Shown: positions 1-9,170, counted from the first letter of the stretch. The stretch: 64,000 bases of DNA from an uncultured Eggerthellaceae bacterium (GCA_934648845.1 CAKUFS010000005.1:1-64000), one strand, 5' to 3'. Program-made: numbers and translations. Notes: generated by a model not told the origin, from the sequence alone.

Positions 1-1286
1 GCAAGGGACGCCAGGTCCCCTGCAATATCGTCAAGATCTTTCTGGCTGGGCTTGAAAAGGCTACCGCACTCGTCAAGATGAGAGGCAACGTCAAGAAGCT
101 CAAGATTGGATGCAACGTTTTTCAACAGCGCCTTCTCCTCGCTGTCAAATTCTATGCGCTCAAGAACGATGATTCGCGGAGTTACGCCTCTGCGCAGGAA
201 ACGCGAATCCAGCTCGCAGGCTTTCATAGTCACAGCAAAGCTTGCCATGGCAGCGGCGCGAGAATCAATCTCAAAACCCGCAAGGTTCTTCTCGACAATA
301 AGCCTTGCCGCGTCACGATTAGAGTATCCCGCCTCTGCATACATGCGAGACAGCAAATCGAATGCGTAAACCAAAATATGACCCGAACCGCAGGCTGGAT
401 CAACAACGGAAATCTCTTCAGGGGAGGCAATCTTCCTAAACTCGGTCTCGGCATCTTCGTCTGGTTTCACGAAATATGGCATGCTTTCGGGCAAGGCGCT
501 TTCGGGCCTGTTAAGCACCCAAAGGCGGCCAAGGGAGTTCTCGGTCAAATAGCGAACAATCCAGTTGGGCGTAAACAGCTGCGTTGCCGGAGCAATGGCA
601 TCACGCTCCGCCTTCTTACCTTTTTTGAAACTGGCAAACACCTCGTCTTTGCGTTCGGAGACATAGTACTGATACATCCAGCCCACAATCTCAACGCCTT
701 CGCGCCAGTCATCCTTGGGAATAGAGGTAACAAGCTGCTCGACTACCCCACCCTGCCGCAAAAGACCATCGGGCAGCAGAAGCTCCATGGCGGAACCCAC
801 CTTGTCAAACACAGATGGCATACAGTCGGCCAGCTCAACGCACTGCGCGAGAAAGACAAGACGAAAAAGAGCCTCATCATCTCCTGCCTGTACCAACTCT
901 GCCGCCTTGACAGGGTCAAGATTCTCCAAGGGAAGGTCCATAGCCTCTGAGAGAGCCTGGGGTTTGAAGCTGCCGTCCTGAGAACTGAGCACACGAATGT
1001 GGCTTGGCAGACGATCATTCACCTCCATGAAACGAATAGCCAACAGCCTGTTGAACCAAGTATAGGCTGCGCGTTCCACAAATTGCTCATACCCTTCGCG
1101 ACCAACCGCCTTAAGAAGCTCTCGTCTTTGACGGCGTTCTTGGGCGCTTAACACTCGGCCGTCAATAGAATCGGCGTTTGCATCGGCATCGGAAGAGATA
1201 TCAAAGAAAGCACAGCGCTTCTGCACCGCAGAAATAAGTTCACGGCGCGCCCAAGTTGCATAGTTTTTAATTGCTGTATCGTTCAT
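1..1286 (-). CDS. pglX: BREX-1 adenine-specific DNA methyltransferase PglX, N-terminal part (cut by window edge)
   Basis: Partial gene: an open frame of 428 codons runs off position 1. The product begins MNDTAIKNYATWARRELI and carries the N6-adenine methyltransferase motif DPACGSGH at about residue 296, preceded by a helical N-terminal domain typical of PglX. In BREX type 1, PglX methylates host DNA at a non-palindromic site and is required for phage exclusion. The ATG at 1286 is preceded by TAGGAG, which overlaps the stop codon of the upstream gene 8 nt away, so the two are translated as neighbours in one operon. The NPPY-type catalytic motif and target-recognition part lie outside the window. 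A separate ORF just upstream encodes what is normally the C-terminal third of PglX, so whether this gene is full length cannot be decided here. Confidence 0.9.
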   Translation of the reverse strand, partial: MNDTAIKNYATWARRELISAVQKRCAFFDISSDADANADSIDGRVLSAQERRQRRELLKAVGREGYEQFVERAAYTWFNRLLAIRFMEVNDRLPSHIRVLSSQDGSFKPQALSEAMDLPLENLDPVKAAELVQAGDDEALFRLVFLAQCVELADCMPSVFDKVGSAMELLLPDGLLRQGGVVEQLVTSIPKDDWREGVEIVGWMYQYYVSERKDEVFASFKKGKKAERDAIAPATQLFTPNWIVRYLTENSLGRLWVLNRPESALPESMPYFVKPDEDAETEFRKIASPEEISVVDPACGSGHILVYAFDLLSRMYAEAGYSNRDAARLIVEKNLAGFEIDSRAAAMASFAVTMKACELDSRFLRRGVTPRIIVLERIEFDSEEKALLKNVASNLELLDVASHLDECGSLFKPSQKDLDDIAGDLASL

Positions 1287-1294
1287 TGTTGCTC

Positions 1295-2203
1295 CTATTT
1301 AATCTTGGCCAGCACTTCGCCGAACTTTGCATAGTTGACCTTCACGCCGTCATCCAAATCAATCTCAATCATCTGGTCAGCAAGGTGATGCATTTTTTCC
1401 TCAAAGTCGGAACATTCCTTTAACTGCTCGTTGAGCTTCTTCAGCTGGCGCTGAAGCTGAACCGCCTGGCTCTTTTGTGCGCTCTGAAGCTGCTCCTCTA
1501 TGTTTGCAATCTGGGTGCGATAGCGCTCCTGCGTCTCGTGCACATAATCGGTGCGAATGCGCGCAAGGGTATCGGGCGTGTAACGGTGCATGTAGATAAG
1601 GCACTTGAAGCCATTTTTCTTGCCACTGTCGAACATCCAATAAATGGGACGTTTCTTGTAAACCTGGCAATGGTCCTTATAGAAGTCCTTTAAATAATAA
1701 TCCCGAATAACATCGCGGGAAGGCCTTCCCTCGCCGCCTAGAGCATCCGCAATGTAGCGCAGATTCTGCTCAAGGGTTTCCTCGCCATAGGCTACCCTAA
1801 CGAAATCCACCGTAAAAGCCACAACATCATCGTCGAAGTACTCATCGTCCGTAAAAGGCAAAATGCCATCCTTGTCAGGCATGAATGTAGGATTGGGAAT
1901 CCGAGCAAGATAGTCAGCAACGGTTGACCCCTGATCAGCCAAGATAAGACCATCCTGGTCAAGCGAATAGCGGCCCATCATGCACCCCACAGCATAGGAC
2001 AAAAGGCTGCGAATCTCGCGTTGGAGGTCGGCTTTCCGCACGCTCACGTACTTGTCTTCAACCTCAATAGGCACTTCCCCCACCATGTCGTAAATCTCCG
2101 CAAAAATGCGATTGAGCTCTTCTTCATTCGCTTTAAGCCTGTTGAATCGCTCTTCACACTCTGCCTCCCAGGCAGCGAATTTATCAGCAATAAGTGTCGC
2201 CAT
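1295..2203 (-). CDS. Free-standing PglX C-terminal region protein (302 aa)
   Basis: The 302-residue product matches the C-terminal third of BREX PglX rather than a whole protein. An early coiled helix (LKANEEELNRIFAEIY) is followed by LLSYAVGCMMGRYSLD, then a segment with DDDVVAFTVDFV, and then RPIYWMFDSGKKNGF and IYMHRYTPDTLARIRTDYV. A long coiled coil rich in Gln, Lys and Glu closes it. In usual PglX these segments follow the methyltransferase and recognition domains in the same chain. Here they have their own ATG, a Shine-Dalgarno (AAGGAA, 6 nt before the start) and a stop 8 nt before the pglX start. No methylase motif is present. It could be a scaffold subunit working with PglX, or a recombination partner for switching pglX. 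The family match is recalled from protein resemblance; the function is inferred. Confidence 0.8.
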   Translation of the reverse strand: MATLIADKFAAWEAECEERFNRLKANEEELNRIFAEIYDMVGEVPIEVEDKYVSVRKADLQREIRSLLSYAVGCMMGRYSLDQDGLILADQGSTVADYLARIPNPTFMPDKDGILPFTDDEYFDDDVVAFTVDFVRVAYGEETLEQNLRYIADALGGEGRPSRDVIRDYYLKDFYKDHCQVYKKRPIYWMFDSGKKNGFKCLIYMHRYTPDTLARIRTDYVHETQERYRTQIANIEEQLQSAQKSQAVQLQRQLKKLNEQLKECSDFEEKMHHLADQMIEIDLDDGVKVNYAKFGEVLAKIK

Positions 2204-2205
2204 AT

Positions 2206-2301
2206 CTATTCCTTATCCCCTTCTTGAGACGAGTTGATCCTTGCCATGTGGAAACGCAGAACATTGCACGTTTCACAAATTCCGTATTTCTCCTCAAGCA
2301 A
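2206..2301 (-). CDS. Possible 31-aa ORF between two BREX genes
   Basis: The 103-nt gap between the sigma-like gene and the PglX C-region gene is open in one frame. It encodes a tail with a C-x2-C pair (KYGICETCNVLRF), ending in TAG 2 nt before the next ATG. The only start candidates are TTG at 2301 or an upstream ATT, and neither has a good ribosome site. It may be a short leader peptide, a decayed remnant of a Cys-pair domain, or chance. Reported because the gap is otherwise unexplained. Confidence 0.2.
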   Translation of the reverse strand: MLEEKYGICETCNVLRFHMARINSSQEGDKE

Positions 2302-2306
2302 TGGCT

Positions 2307-4310
2307 TTAGAATGCACTGAGCAAAGTATCAAACGACATGGGGCCGTTCTGGGTGCCCTGCTCCACAAGCTTCATTGTGATATCGTATCGCTTTAGCGGA
2401 ACTTGAACGCCATCGATAAGAACAAACCCCTTAAGATCCGCGCTTGTAATAGCTTTCCGCAATGCCTGCCCAAGTGTTTCATCACTCAAAGCATCAGCAA
2501 GGGGCTTTCTGTCAGCTTTACGAGTGTTGGCAACCTCCATGAGATAGCCGAAAACAATCGAAGACATACCTGTGATATCGCAGAACTCTTCTTCGGACAT
2601 ATTGTATGTTTCAACAAAATATGCATAGCGATCCTCAATGAGCTTCGGCCTCCTACCAAGCTCACGATTAACAATCTGACGGATTCGTTCCTTGGTCATG
2701 CCAAACTGCTTGCCAACTTCATCCAGCGTCTTGTTAGAGAAACGGGCCTTTAAGATAGAGGCGGTTCTATCGTCAAGCGATCCAATCCACTCTTCAAATC
2801 CGCAACCACGAACAGCAAAACTGCCCGTTTCCTCGTTGAAGTCCCAGCCATATTTAGCGGCAACGACACGAGCTGCCGCCGTCCATTGGGAAGCAGCAGG
2901 AATAAGCAGCTGGCCAGACAGAAGGACATCCTTGGTTGTAGCATTCTGGGCAAAGACTTCAAGAAGATATACCAGTCGCTCTTCTGTTGCAATTTCATTC
3001 CAGAACGCATTTACGACGCCCGCTGCTCCGGCTGCAGCAAAGGGGAGCATGAACACAACGAAGGAGTCGCGATTGACGAACTTGCCTTCGGGGTCAATAG
3101 ATTCATAGGCGTCGGCAACAGCAGCAATGCTCTCCTCGTCGTATCGGGAGCAAAACTCTTGCAAGGACATCGGCCCGATTTCAACCCGGGCAACTCCAGA
3201 CGAGTCGCGCCAGGACTTGATTGCATCAAGCGCAATCTGGTATTTCTTGAGACCAAACCCCCGTATCTCAAACAACTCGTCTTGGCTCTTGGCCTCAAAC
3301 TGAGAGACAGTCGAAATACCCGACCCAACTAGCCTTTTCAACGTTGGCTCATGAGATAAAATGTCAACCAACCGAGCATCGGTAGGCTTCTCGCAACTTG
3401 CTGCATCTTCTGAGGTAGTGAATTCCGAAGCAAGTTCCGGCGCCTTGACCACAAACCCCAAGGGATCAAGCAAGTACTCCTTGGAGCCAGAAAGAGTCTG
3501 CAGAGTAGCAACCTGCTCGGCGTTTTTGAGGCAAGGCGCGTCGGAGGCACCTTGTCCCACTGCGGCAATCAAAACGGAACGTACGTGGTCAGAAACATCA
3601 AGGTCGTCGAAACGTGATATTAGCTCGCCAATCGTAGCGGCTCCCGCAAGCTTAGCTTTGGTGATAGAGTTCTTTTTGCATGGAAGCGCATCAACCAAAA
3701 ACCAGGAAAGCAGCGGGCCAGATTCCGCGGATAGTTTCTTCGTCGGCTCTACAACAGCGCTTTTAGCGTCATCGAATTCAGCGTATTCGGGCCAAGGTCG
3801 CTCGAAAGAGTCGTCCGTGGGAACATCGTCCGCGAGTTCTGGCCACGGCCACTTGGGCATGTCATTTGCGGGAACATCGTCCGCGAGTTCTGGCCATGGC
3901 CACTTGGGCATGTCATTTGCGGGGACATCGTCCGCAAGTTCTGGCCACGGGCGTTCAGGGCAGGTTTCTTCCTCAACATTTAAGTCATCAGTCTGCTCTA
4001 CGGCATCCACGGCCTCTTCGGACTTGATTGCCTCTTCGGGTTCGATATCGCTTTCCGATATTTCACCAATATTAGCCTCGCACGAAGGAAGGCGCGTTTC
4101 CCCGAGGTTTACGCCATCTGATCCTCCGTTTTCAGAAAGCAGCATGATTCCCTCATTGGCGACAGAGACTCTTCCCTCTAGAGCCAATTGATCCACCACC
4201 GCATTTAAATCGCTTTGCTTATCCCTTGCCACAAGCAATCCAAGCAGATCTGGCTGCATAGGACCATCTGCCGCGCCAAGAATCGTAAGAACCTTTTCCT
4301 TCAAATCCAT
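2307..4310 (-). CDS. BREX-embedded sigma-region-4-like / helix-hairpin-helix protein
   Basis: A 667-residue protein lying between brxC and the pglX genes. The N-terminus (about 1-60) looks like a small winged-helix domain. It is followed by an acidic linker with a 17-residue repeat of the form PWPELADDVPANDMPKW. Then come two helix-hairpin-helix-like segments resembling the RNA polymerase alpha C-terminal domain, the second around GISTVSQFEAKS and FEIRGFGLKKYQIA. The C-terminal third contains LDEVGKQFGMTKERIRQIV, the classical sigma-70 region 4 helix-turn-helix pattern. ATG at 4310 is preferred because GGGG lies 8 nt upstream; a TTG at 4328 is in frame but lacks a site. The gap after brxC is 23 nt, so it is part of the operon. 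I do not recognise it as a standard BREX component. DNA binding, or control of BREX transcription, is inference. Confidence 0.8.
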   Translation of the reverse strand: MDLKEKVLTILGAADGPMQPDLLGLLVARDKQSDLNAVVDQLALEGRVSVANEGIMLLSENGGSDGVNLGETRLPSCEANIGEISESDIEPEEAIKSEEAVDAVEQTDDLNVEEETCPERPWPELADDVPANDMPKWPWPELADDVPANDMPKWPWPELADDVPTDDSFERPWPEYAEFDDAKSAVVEPTKKLSAESGPLLSWFLVDALPCKKNSITKAKLAGAATIGELISRFDDLDVSDHVRSVLIAAVGQGASDAPCLKNAEQVATLQTLSGSKEYLLDPLGFVVKAPELASEFTTSEDAASCEKPTDARLVDILSHEPTLKRLVGSGISTVSQFEAKSQDELFEIRGFGLKKYQIALDAIKSWRDSSGVARVEIGPMSLQEFCSRYDEESIAAVADAYESIDPEGKFVNRDSFVVFMLPFAAAGAAGVVNAFWNEIATEERLVYLLEVFAQNATTKDVLLSGQLLIPAASQWTAAARVVAAKYGWDFNEETGSFAVRGCGFEEWIGSLDDRTASILKARFSNKTLDEVGKQFGMTKERIRQIVNRELGRRPKLIEDRYAYFVETYNMSEEEFCDITGMSSIVFGYLMEVANTRKADRKPLADALSDETLGQALRKAITSADLKGFVLIDGVQVPLKRYDITMKLVEQGTQNGPMSFDTLLSAF
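3798..3950 (-). repeat. 51-bp tandem repeat inside the sigma-like gene
   Basis: Two almost identical 51-bp units (3849-3899 and 3900-3950) plus a third unit (3798-3848) that keeps the same right half but has a changed left half. Each unit encodes 17 residues of a Trp-Pro and Asp-rich linker, so copy-number change keeps the reading frame. The units differ by only a few bases, which suggests recent duplication. Confidence 0.9.
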
Positions 4311-4333
4311 CTGCTCATCCCCACTCAATACGA

Positions 4334-7300
4334 TTACTGGCCCAAACGCACCCCAACGTGGTCGTCCAACTCGGCCATCAGCTTTTTCTTAACATCAGCC
4401 AGATAGGCGTCGACCTCTTCCTCGCTATGCAGCGACTTTGCGGGAAGAACCGCACTACGGCTCAGCACCTTGATCTTGGACTGGGGTACAGGAGCGGGCT
4501 TGGCAATAGCTCCGCCCGCATCAGCAGACGAGCCGACATTCTTCGCTGCCTCTGCTTTTGTCTTTGCCTGAGCAACCGCGTTGTCGATTTTCTTCAAGCA
4601 AGCCTCGTGCCAAGCAATTACTTGGCTACTCAAAGCGTCCAGTTTGGAGCAAGTTTCTGCCTCATGGATAGAACTACGCTTACGAGCGGCTTCCATCTCG
4701 GCATTGTTCACAATGTGATTTACCTCAGCACGAGCAGCTTCTCCCTCGGCTTCCGCGTATTGTTTGACCTCATTAAACGACGCACCCAAGCGACTAAGAA
4801 GGTCGTCGCGTTTTGCGTCCACAAGCTTTCCGTAAACATCCTTTACGGTTTGCGTCAGCCCGGGAAGATCCTTGATTTGATCATAGGGTTTCGGGGATTC
4901 AACAATGGCTCGAACCTTTGCAAGCGCCTCCTGAACATCAACGTCGCCATCAACGTATGCCCTTTCGTCATGCATTGTGACCACAATCTTATAAGCCTCT
5001 TCAAAGATGTTCGCCTGATTAGCGTTAAAGAAGCGCTCGACTGCCTCAAGATCCTCAACATTGTCCAGAATGTCATCCTCATTGCGATTGAACTCTCGAA
5101 GGAACGATTCAGAGTCAGCCTGCTGGCTCAATACTGTGTTCGCCAGATCAATAGCCTGTACAACCTGGTTTTTTCCAGGGTACGGAATTGATCCGCGATA
5201 TTTCGCCCGGAGCAAATCATTGTAATGCTCGATCCGCCCGCTCAAACAATCCTTTACGGCTTGAACAAGACCGTCCTCATCGCCTGGAATCTGAATGGTG
5301 CTATCGACCTCGCGCAGAAGGTTCTTGGCCTTGGAGGTAATAGCGGCCGCCATAGCCACACGCTTCTTAATGACAGCCTTATCAATCTCGCTTTGCTTGC
5401 GAAGATAATCCTTCATCTTGGGGTCGGTTGGCATAACCTGCCCACCGCCATAGGTAACCATAGCACGTTGATCAGCTATAAGCTTCGCAGCGACCGCAGC
5501 AACATCGATCTCGCGCCATCCATAAGGCTTAGCCTGGAACGCGCGCTGCACATCACCCATACTCGTGGGCTGATGCGTGCGCGCGCGTGCCTCAAGATAC
5601 TTATCCAAGGCATCAATAGCCTCTTCATTGGCTCCGCCCATGCCGTCAATGCCCTGCTGATCGCGTCCCAAAAGAACGTCACGCAGCTGGGCATCGTTCT
5701 CGATGGGGGCGCTTATCATGCCGGCTTTGGTGAAGGTGCTGTCAACAAGCTCCTCCAGCACGGCCTCGATCTTCTGCTTTGCGTTTACAGCACCAAGCTG
5801 CATGGTGTGTCCGTTAACAGACACGCGCGCCTTCACTATGGCGTCTGCAATAAGGGCTTCAGCCTCCGCACGATTGCTTGCAGCTTCCTTATTCTTCGAA
5901 GCAATGATACGCTGCTTTGTTTCGGGAAGCTGCTGAACGTTCTGAGTTTTTACGTATTTCGCAATCTTTGCCGCGTTATACAAAACATCGTAGTAGTCAT
6001 TAGCGGTATCGAGAACAACAAGAGCTTGCTCGGTGGACTTCAAGTCAAGCTCAGCATCGGTCGCCTCGCACAACTCGGCGTTTGCCATGGTAATGATGTT
6101 GAGTTTCATACCGCCTTGGCTCATTCCGTGAATGGTATCGTCCACGAAGCGGTCAAACGGGAAGTCATTGGCCCCTTTGCGAAACTTGCGTGCAGTATAA
6201 ATCTTGTCAAAAATAAGAGACTTAATGGATTCAATCACCTGGGAGGGATCGACCCGAACATCACGGATTTCGCGAGCAACGTCTTGTTCTTCATCGGTAA
6301 GAAAGCTGTAGCGCTCCCCGTTACGCGCCACGTAATTTTCGCGAACCAGCCGATCTAGACTCAGCTTAACGCGCTCACGAAGAGCAACCTTATCAACGTC
6401 TATGTTATCAATGAGCAAAATAGCAATATTTCCGATAGTTGGTTTAACATCGCTGATGTAATTAATCAAGTAAAGGGTTTCAAGAACGTCCAAGTCCCAA
6501 GGCTGAATGACATAGTCTCCCTCGGCGGCTTTGCGACAACGCTCAAAAACCTGCTTAATACCATGATCAAGCTCTTTTTCGAGCGTATCGAAGAAACGCC
6601 AGAATGGAACCAGACAATCTTGGTTGCCGTCTTCTACAGCCTGCGCGGCCTCCTGGTAGCTAGACAGCATTGAACGCTCACCGGTTGACAGACTCTTCCC
6701 CTGATAACCGTGTTTACGGATCTCCTTCAAAACGTCTGGCATGAGCGTGAACTGATACCCGACAAACGGAAAGCTCTCTACAAACTCGGTCTCGGTTGCA
6801 TAGCCCTTAAGGTCGCCACGAGAATCCTCGAAAGTGAATAGATTCTTCAGAACAGCTGATTTTTCTTGATACTCCCCAGCCAGTTCAATTTTGGCGCTCT
6901 GAGTCTTTTCTAGCACGCGCCTCTTGATGACCTCGTCTACACTGGAAGAAGAGAGGCTGAGACGAGTAGAGAAACGGCCTTGGATTTTCGAGAAGTCCGT
7001 TGAAACGACGGGCATCATCTCGTCGATGGCTTCCTGGCTGGTAACCACCATCCAAACACGGCCACCACACTTATCGCAGAACTGCTCAACAAGGGTTTGC
7101 AGGTTAAGCATGCGGCTCTCACCGCTGTTGAGATACTGTCCCATCTCGTCGACCATGAACAAAAGACGGAACTGGCCGCCGCACTCGTCCTCACGTCTCT
7201 TCGCGTACTCGTTGATATCGTCAACCAGCTCGCCAAAGTCTACAGTGACGTTATCGGCGCTGTCGGCCCAGTCGGTAACGCTCTGGATGCTCAGACCCAC

Positions 7301-7945
7301 AGCACGGTTTGCTGCCTGCGCAACCTCTTCGCCAAACATATCGTAGCTCTCACGATCATCAAGCCAAGAAGCGCCAGAGATTTCCTCGTAGGCGGCACGG
7401 AATTCTGCCGTTTTGCCGCGATCGTCAATCATCTTTTCGAATCGTGCAAGTTTGTAGTCACGTCCGTAAAATCCCAGATGTTCGTAAAAGACTCGGGCAA
7501 TAGAGCGCAGCACAGCCGTCTCAGAAGTGTCACCTTCCTTGTAGCCGCCTCCTTTTTCGTCAATATTGAACAAGATCGTCTCCGCCGTGACACGCTCTGC
7601 AGCGCGGCGAATCTTGGCGTACGTCATAGGGTCGTCGAACTTTCCATCAAAATAAGAAACAGTGCTCTTACCGTTGACGTTTCGGTTCTCAAGCAAATAG
7701 CTGAGCATTTTCAGAAAATGGGATTTACCAGAACCAAAGTACCCTTGAATCCATACACCAGTGTTTCGTGCGGGATTATCCAAACCACGTTCGTATGCTT
7801 CGAAAAAGTCGTCGAAATGGCGTTGGAGCTCACGCGTGACAACGTACTCTTCAAGCTCCTGGGCAATGGTGTCTTCTTCACCAACGCTGATGACGCCATT
7901 GATGTAACGATCGATGTCTCGTTCGAACATCTTCTGAATCTGCAT
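4334..7945 (-). CDS. brxC: BREX P-loop ATPase BrxC
   Basis: A 1203-residue protein with the expected BrxC layout. An N-terminal AAA+-like ATPase has the Walker A GYFGSGKSH at residues 69-77 and a Walker B-like LLFMVDEMGQYL about 200 residues later. Long helical segments with many Glu and Lys follow, ending in a disordered Ala/Lys-rich stretch and a short C-terminal domain. BrxC (formerly PglY/DUF499-related) is a core BREX component thought to use ATP in the defence complex. The ATG has AAAAGGGG 6 nt upstream. brxB lies 13 nt upstream, so the genes are co-transcribed. The length is close to that of family members and no frameshift is visible. Confidence 0.93.
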   Translation of the reverse strand: MQIQKMFERDIDRYINGVISVGEEDTIAQELEEYVVTRELQRHFDDFFEAYERGLDNPARNTGVWIQGYFGSGKSHFLKMLSYLLENRNVNGKSTVSYFDGKFDDPMTYAKIRRAAERVTAETILFNIDEKGGGYKEGDTSETAVLRSIARVFYEHLGFYGRDYKLARFEKMIDDRGKTAEFRAAYEEISGASWLDDRESYDMFGEEVAQAANRAVGLSIQSVTDWADSADNVTVDFGELVDDINEYAKRREDECGGQFRLLFMVDEMGQYLNSGESRMLNLQTLVEQFCDKCGGRVWMVVTSQEAIDEMMPVVSTDFSKIQGRFSTRLSLSSSSVDEVIKRRVLEKTQSAKIELAGEYQEKSAVLKNLFTFEDSRGDLKGYATETEFVESFPFVGYQFTLMPDVLKEIRKHGYQGKSLSTGERSMLSSYQEAAQAVEDGNQDCLVPFWRFFDTLEKELDHGIKQVFERCRKAAEGDYVIQPWDLDVLETLYLINYISDVKPTIGNIAILLIDNIDVDKVALRERVKLSLDRLVRENYVARNGERYSFLTDEEQDVAREIRDVRVDPSQVIESIKSLIFDKIYTARKFRKGANDFPFDRFVDDTIHGMSQGGMKLNIITMANAELCEATDAELDLKSTEQALVVLDTANDYYDVLYNAAKIAKYVKTQNVQQLPETKQRIIASKNKEAASNRAEAEALIADAIVKARVSVNGHTMQLGAVNAKQKIEAVLEELVDSTFTKAGMISAPIENDAQLRDVLLGRDQQGIDGMGGANEEAIDALDKYLEARARTHQPTSMGDVQRAFQAKPYGWREIDVAAVAAKLIADQRAMVTYGGGQVMPTDPKMKDYLRKQSEIDKAVIKKRVAMAAAITSKAKNLLREVDSTIQIPGDEDGLVQAVKDCLSGRIEHYNDLLRAKYRGSIPYPGKNQVVQAIDLANTVLSQQADSESFLREFNRNEDDILDNVEDLEAVERFFNANQANIFEEAYKIVVTMHDERAYVDGDVDVQEALAKVRAIVESPKPYDQIKDLPGLTQTVKDVYGKLVDAKRDDLLSRLGASFNEVKQYAEAEGEAARAEVNHIVNNAEMEAARKRSSIHEAETCSKLDALSSQVIAWHEACLKKIDNAVAQAKTKAEAAKNVGSSADAGGAIAKPAPVPQSKIKVLSRSAVLPAKSLHSEEEVDAYLADVKKKLMAELDDHVGVRLGQ

Positions 7946-7958
7946 GAATGCCCCTTTT

Positions 7959-8558
7959 CTAAATCAGGTCGAAAGCCCTGTAGTAGTTTCCATCTTTAAG
8001 CTTGCCAAAAAGGCTCAGCGAGCCTCCGTCGTAGGTACCTGGATAAACTACGACCACCGGCACGTCGCGCATGACGCTATGCATGTTATTAAGAATATTG
8101 TGCACCCGCATGAAAGGGTAAACCTCTCCAACACCAGTGAGGAGCAGCACATCGCCCGGCTGATGCGGCTGCCAATCCATGGTAGCCACAAAGGCCTCAG
8201 GTGTTGCAATGCGCTGAATCTGCTTTAGAACACCGTCCTTGCCGCGTTTGACCTCCTGAACAGGAAGTTTCTCAAGAACCCGCTTTGCTTCGGCGATAGC
8301 CAGAAAAACATCGTAGAGGTTGCGCACAACGATATTTGCCCTGATTTTTCCATCGCCCAGCTTGCCAAGATCGGCGTCTGCAACAAGCCCCTTGAAATAA
8401 CTTCTTGCTTCAAGCTCGAGGGTTGGATCATAGCAAAACGTAAAGATTCCTGCCTCGTTACTAAGACCTTTATTGGTCAGAAAATCTGCATCATTAAGGC
8501 GTTCGCGCAATGCCATGCATCGACGCTCGAAATCCTGCTGCTGCATTAGAGTAGCCAT
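7959..8558 (-). CDS. brxB: BREX protein BrxB (DUF1788)
   Basis: A 199-residue protein ending in the BrxB signature VVVYPGTYDGGSLSLFGKLK followed by NYYRAFDLI. BrxB is a small conserved core BREX protein of unclear biochemical role. Its ATG directly follows the stop of brxA (TAGATG) and uses a GGGGG site lying inside the end of brxA, so translation is coupled. Order brxA-brxB-brxC is the standard BREX type 1 arrangement. Confidence 0.92.
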   Translation of the reverse strand: MATLMQQQDFERRCMALRERLNDADFLTNKGLSNEAGIFTFCYDPTLELEARSYFKGLVADADLGKLGDGKIRANIVVRNLYDVFLAIAEAKRVLEKLPVQEVKRGKDGVLKQIQRIATPEAFVATMDWQPHQPGDVLLLTGVGEVYPFMRVHNILNNMHSVMRDVPVVVVYPGTYDGGSLSLFGKLKDGNYYRAFDLI

Positions 8559-9170
8559 CTAGAACGCCCCCTGACAATTAAAGGCACCAAGGGCTTCACC
8601 GTCGCCTTTTTTTTCAATCGCCTCTCGAACCCCAAGATCCAGGAAGATAGGAATAAGCTCATCGCTGTGCGCATTGGCAAGCATTCCACATTCGATAAGG
8701 CACTTGCGTAGAACCTGCTTGATCTTCCCAATCGTGTTGTCCGTAACATCAGCAATGTTTTCGTAGTCCATCTGAAGACGCGTCATGTACGCACCCATCT
8801 CAGCAGCGCCCAGAGTATAGTCGAGTTCTTGGAAATGTCGGGCAACTTCGGTTGTCATAAAATGTCGAACTAAAGGATAGGTGCTCATCATTGCATAGAG
8901 ATTGGCTTGAGCGGCAGCCTCGGGATCTCCCTTTGCGATGATCTGAACAATTGCGTCACTCTTGACGGCATTGATTCTCTTTATGCAAACACGTGCGATA
9001 TTGCCAACCATGCGCTCAGTTGGGTACTGAATCAGGTTCTCAGACTTTACCTTCTCGATGATTTCGCCGTCAGAAAGCTCATCAAGCTTCAATTGGCACA
9101 CAACGCGCATCTCGCGAAGCAAAAACTGCTCACGAGTGATGCACGCCCCCTCAAGCCTTGTCACCGTCAT
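8559..9170 (-). CDS. brxA: BREX protein BrxA (DUF1819)
   Basis: A 203-residue helical protein with the BrxA pattern TREQFLLREMRVV near the start and NLYAMMSTYPLVRHFMTTEV in the middle. BrxA is a DNA-binding core component of BREX type 1. A longer frame opens at 9200, but the ATG at 9170 is preferred: it starts MTVTRLEG, has AGGGGGG 4 nt upstream, and gives a 20-nt overlap with the preceding small gene. The stop abuts the brxB start. Confidence 0.88.
   Translation of the reverse strand: MTVTRLEGACITREQFLLREMRVVCQLKLDELSDGEIIEKVKSENLIQYPTERMVGNIARVCIKRINAVKSDAIVQIIAKGDPEAAAQANLYAMMSTYPLVRHFMTTEVARHFQELDYTLGAAEMGAYMTRLQMDYENIADVTDNTIGKIKQVLRKCLIECGMLANAHSDELIPIFLDLGVREAIEKKGDGEALGAFNCQGAF

Noticed and set aside
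3798..3950. Tandem repeats considered as a CRISPR array
   Set aside because: Units are contiguous without spacers and lie in frame within a gene.
3361..4191. 276-codon Ser-rich open frame on the plus strand
   Set aside because: It is the mirror of the repeat-bearing sigma-like gene; the Ser/Gly repeats come from the antisense of the 51-bp units.
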